NCBI GenBank assembly: GCA_035637655.1
Contig: DASPWT010000094.1
Coordinates: 1-5,591 of the forward strand
Length of the DNA: 5,591 nucleotides
Origin: VBDM01 sp035637655
Lineage (GTDB): Bacteria; Pseudomonadota; Gammaproteobacteria; Burkholderiales; SG8-39
Direction: 5' to 3'
This document shows positions 5,557 to 5,591 of this stretch, piece by piece (within the stretch, counting starts at the first letter, position 1; each line of letters opens with the position of its first letter). The position numbers and the translations under genes are program-made. The notes below the pieces were generated by a model. It was not told the DNA's origin. It ran no database searches and saw nothing but the letters and a program-made list of their open reading frames with translations.

Positions 5557-5591
5557 ATGTCGGGAGCGAGCCAGGCGGCAGGTGCGCCGGA
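5557..5591 (+). CDS. Start of the next operon gene, by synteny an ABC-2 permease (YhhJ-like), partial
   Basis: An ATG at 5557 follows the RbbA-like stop (5553-5555) by one base and carries a strong Shine-Dalgarno. Only 11 codons are visible (MSGASQAAGAP), followed by two bases, and they contain no diagnostic motif. The identification rests on context: in E. coli the order is yhiI-rbbA-yhhJ, with yhhJ encoding an ABC-2 type permease, and an RbbA-type protein with one membrane half plausibly needs a second. That a gene starts here is well supported; its product is inferred. Confidence 0.6.
   Translation, partial: MSGASQAAGAP

Overview
The window looks like chromosomal DNA from an alphaproteobacterium of the Bradyrhizobium/Rhodopseudomonas/Xanthobacteraceae type. 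The grounds are high GC with strong GC3 bias in the real genes, and an intergenic region full of palindromic repeats of a style I recall as common in Bradyrhizobiaceae. The assignment is inferred from sequence style, not from a marker gene.

Layout. (1) Positions 1-252, minus strand: the first 84 codons of a gene running off the left edge. It encodes two hydrophobic segments and then a soluble stretch, and is plausibly the N-terminus of a sensor histidine kinase (PhoR-like). (2) Positions 253-1668: a 1.4 kb divergent intergenic region with no convincing gene. It holds a compound palindromic repeat (376-493), two copies of one palindromic repeat in opposite orientation (570-653 and 674-747), a GC-rich stretch dense in short hairpins (about 844-1263), a 12-bp direct repeat, a 9-bp GC-rich inverted repeat, a terminator-like hairpin with a T-run (1501-1553), and a perfect 7+7 bp inverted repeat (1586-1601) just upstream of the operon. 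(3) Positions 1669-5591, plus strand: a compact operon of a HlyD-family periplasmic adaptor (YhiI-like), a 916-residue ATPase-ATPase-permease fusion of the RbbA (YhiH) family, and the first 11 codons of a third gene.

The operon matches the E. coli arrangement yhiI-rbbA-yhhJ. The ABC protein supplies two nucleotide-binding domains and one ABC-2 membrane half. The third gene, cut off here, would by synteny supply a second ABC-2 membrane half, and the adaptor would connect the inner-membrane complex to the periplasm or outer membrane. The first two genes overlap by four bases (ATGA), and the second and third are one base apart with a strong Shine-Dalgarno, so co-translation is likely. The transported substrate is unknown.

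I see no new biological system. The points most worth following are the asymmetric ATP sites of the RbbA-like protein (one canonical, one degenerate), the inverted pair of intergenic repeats, and the candidate operator and terminator/small-RNA structures upstream of the operon.
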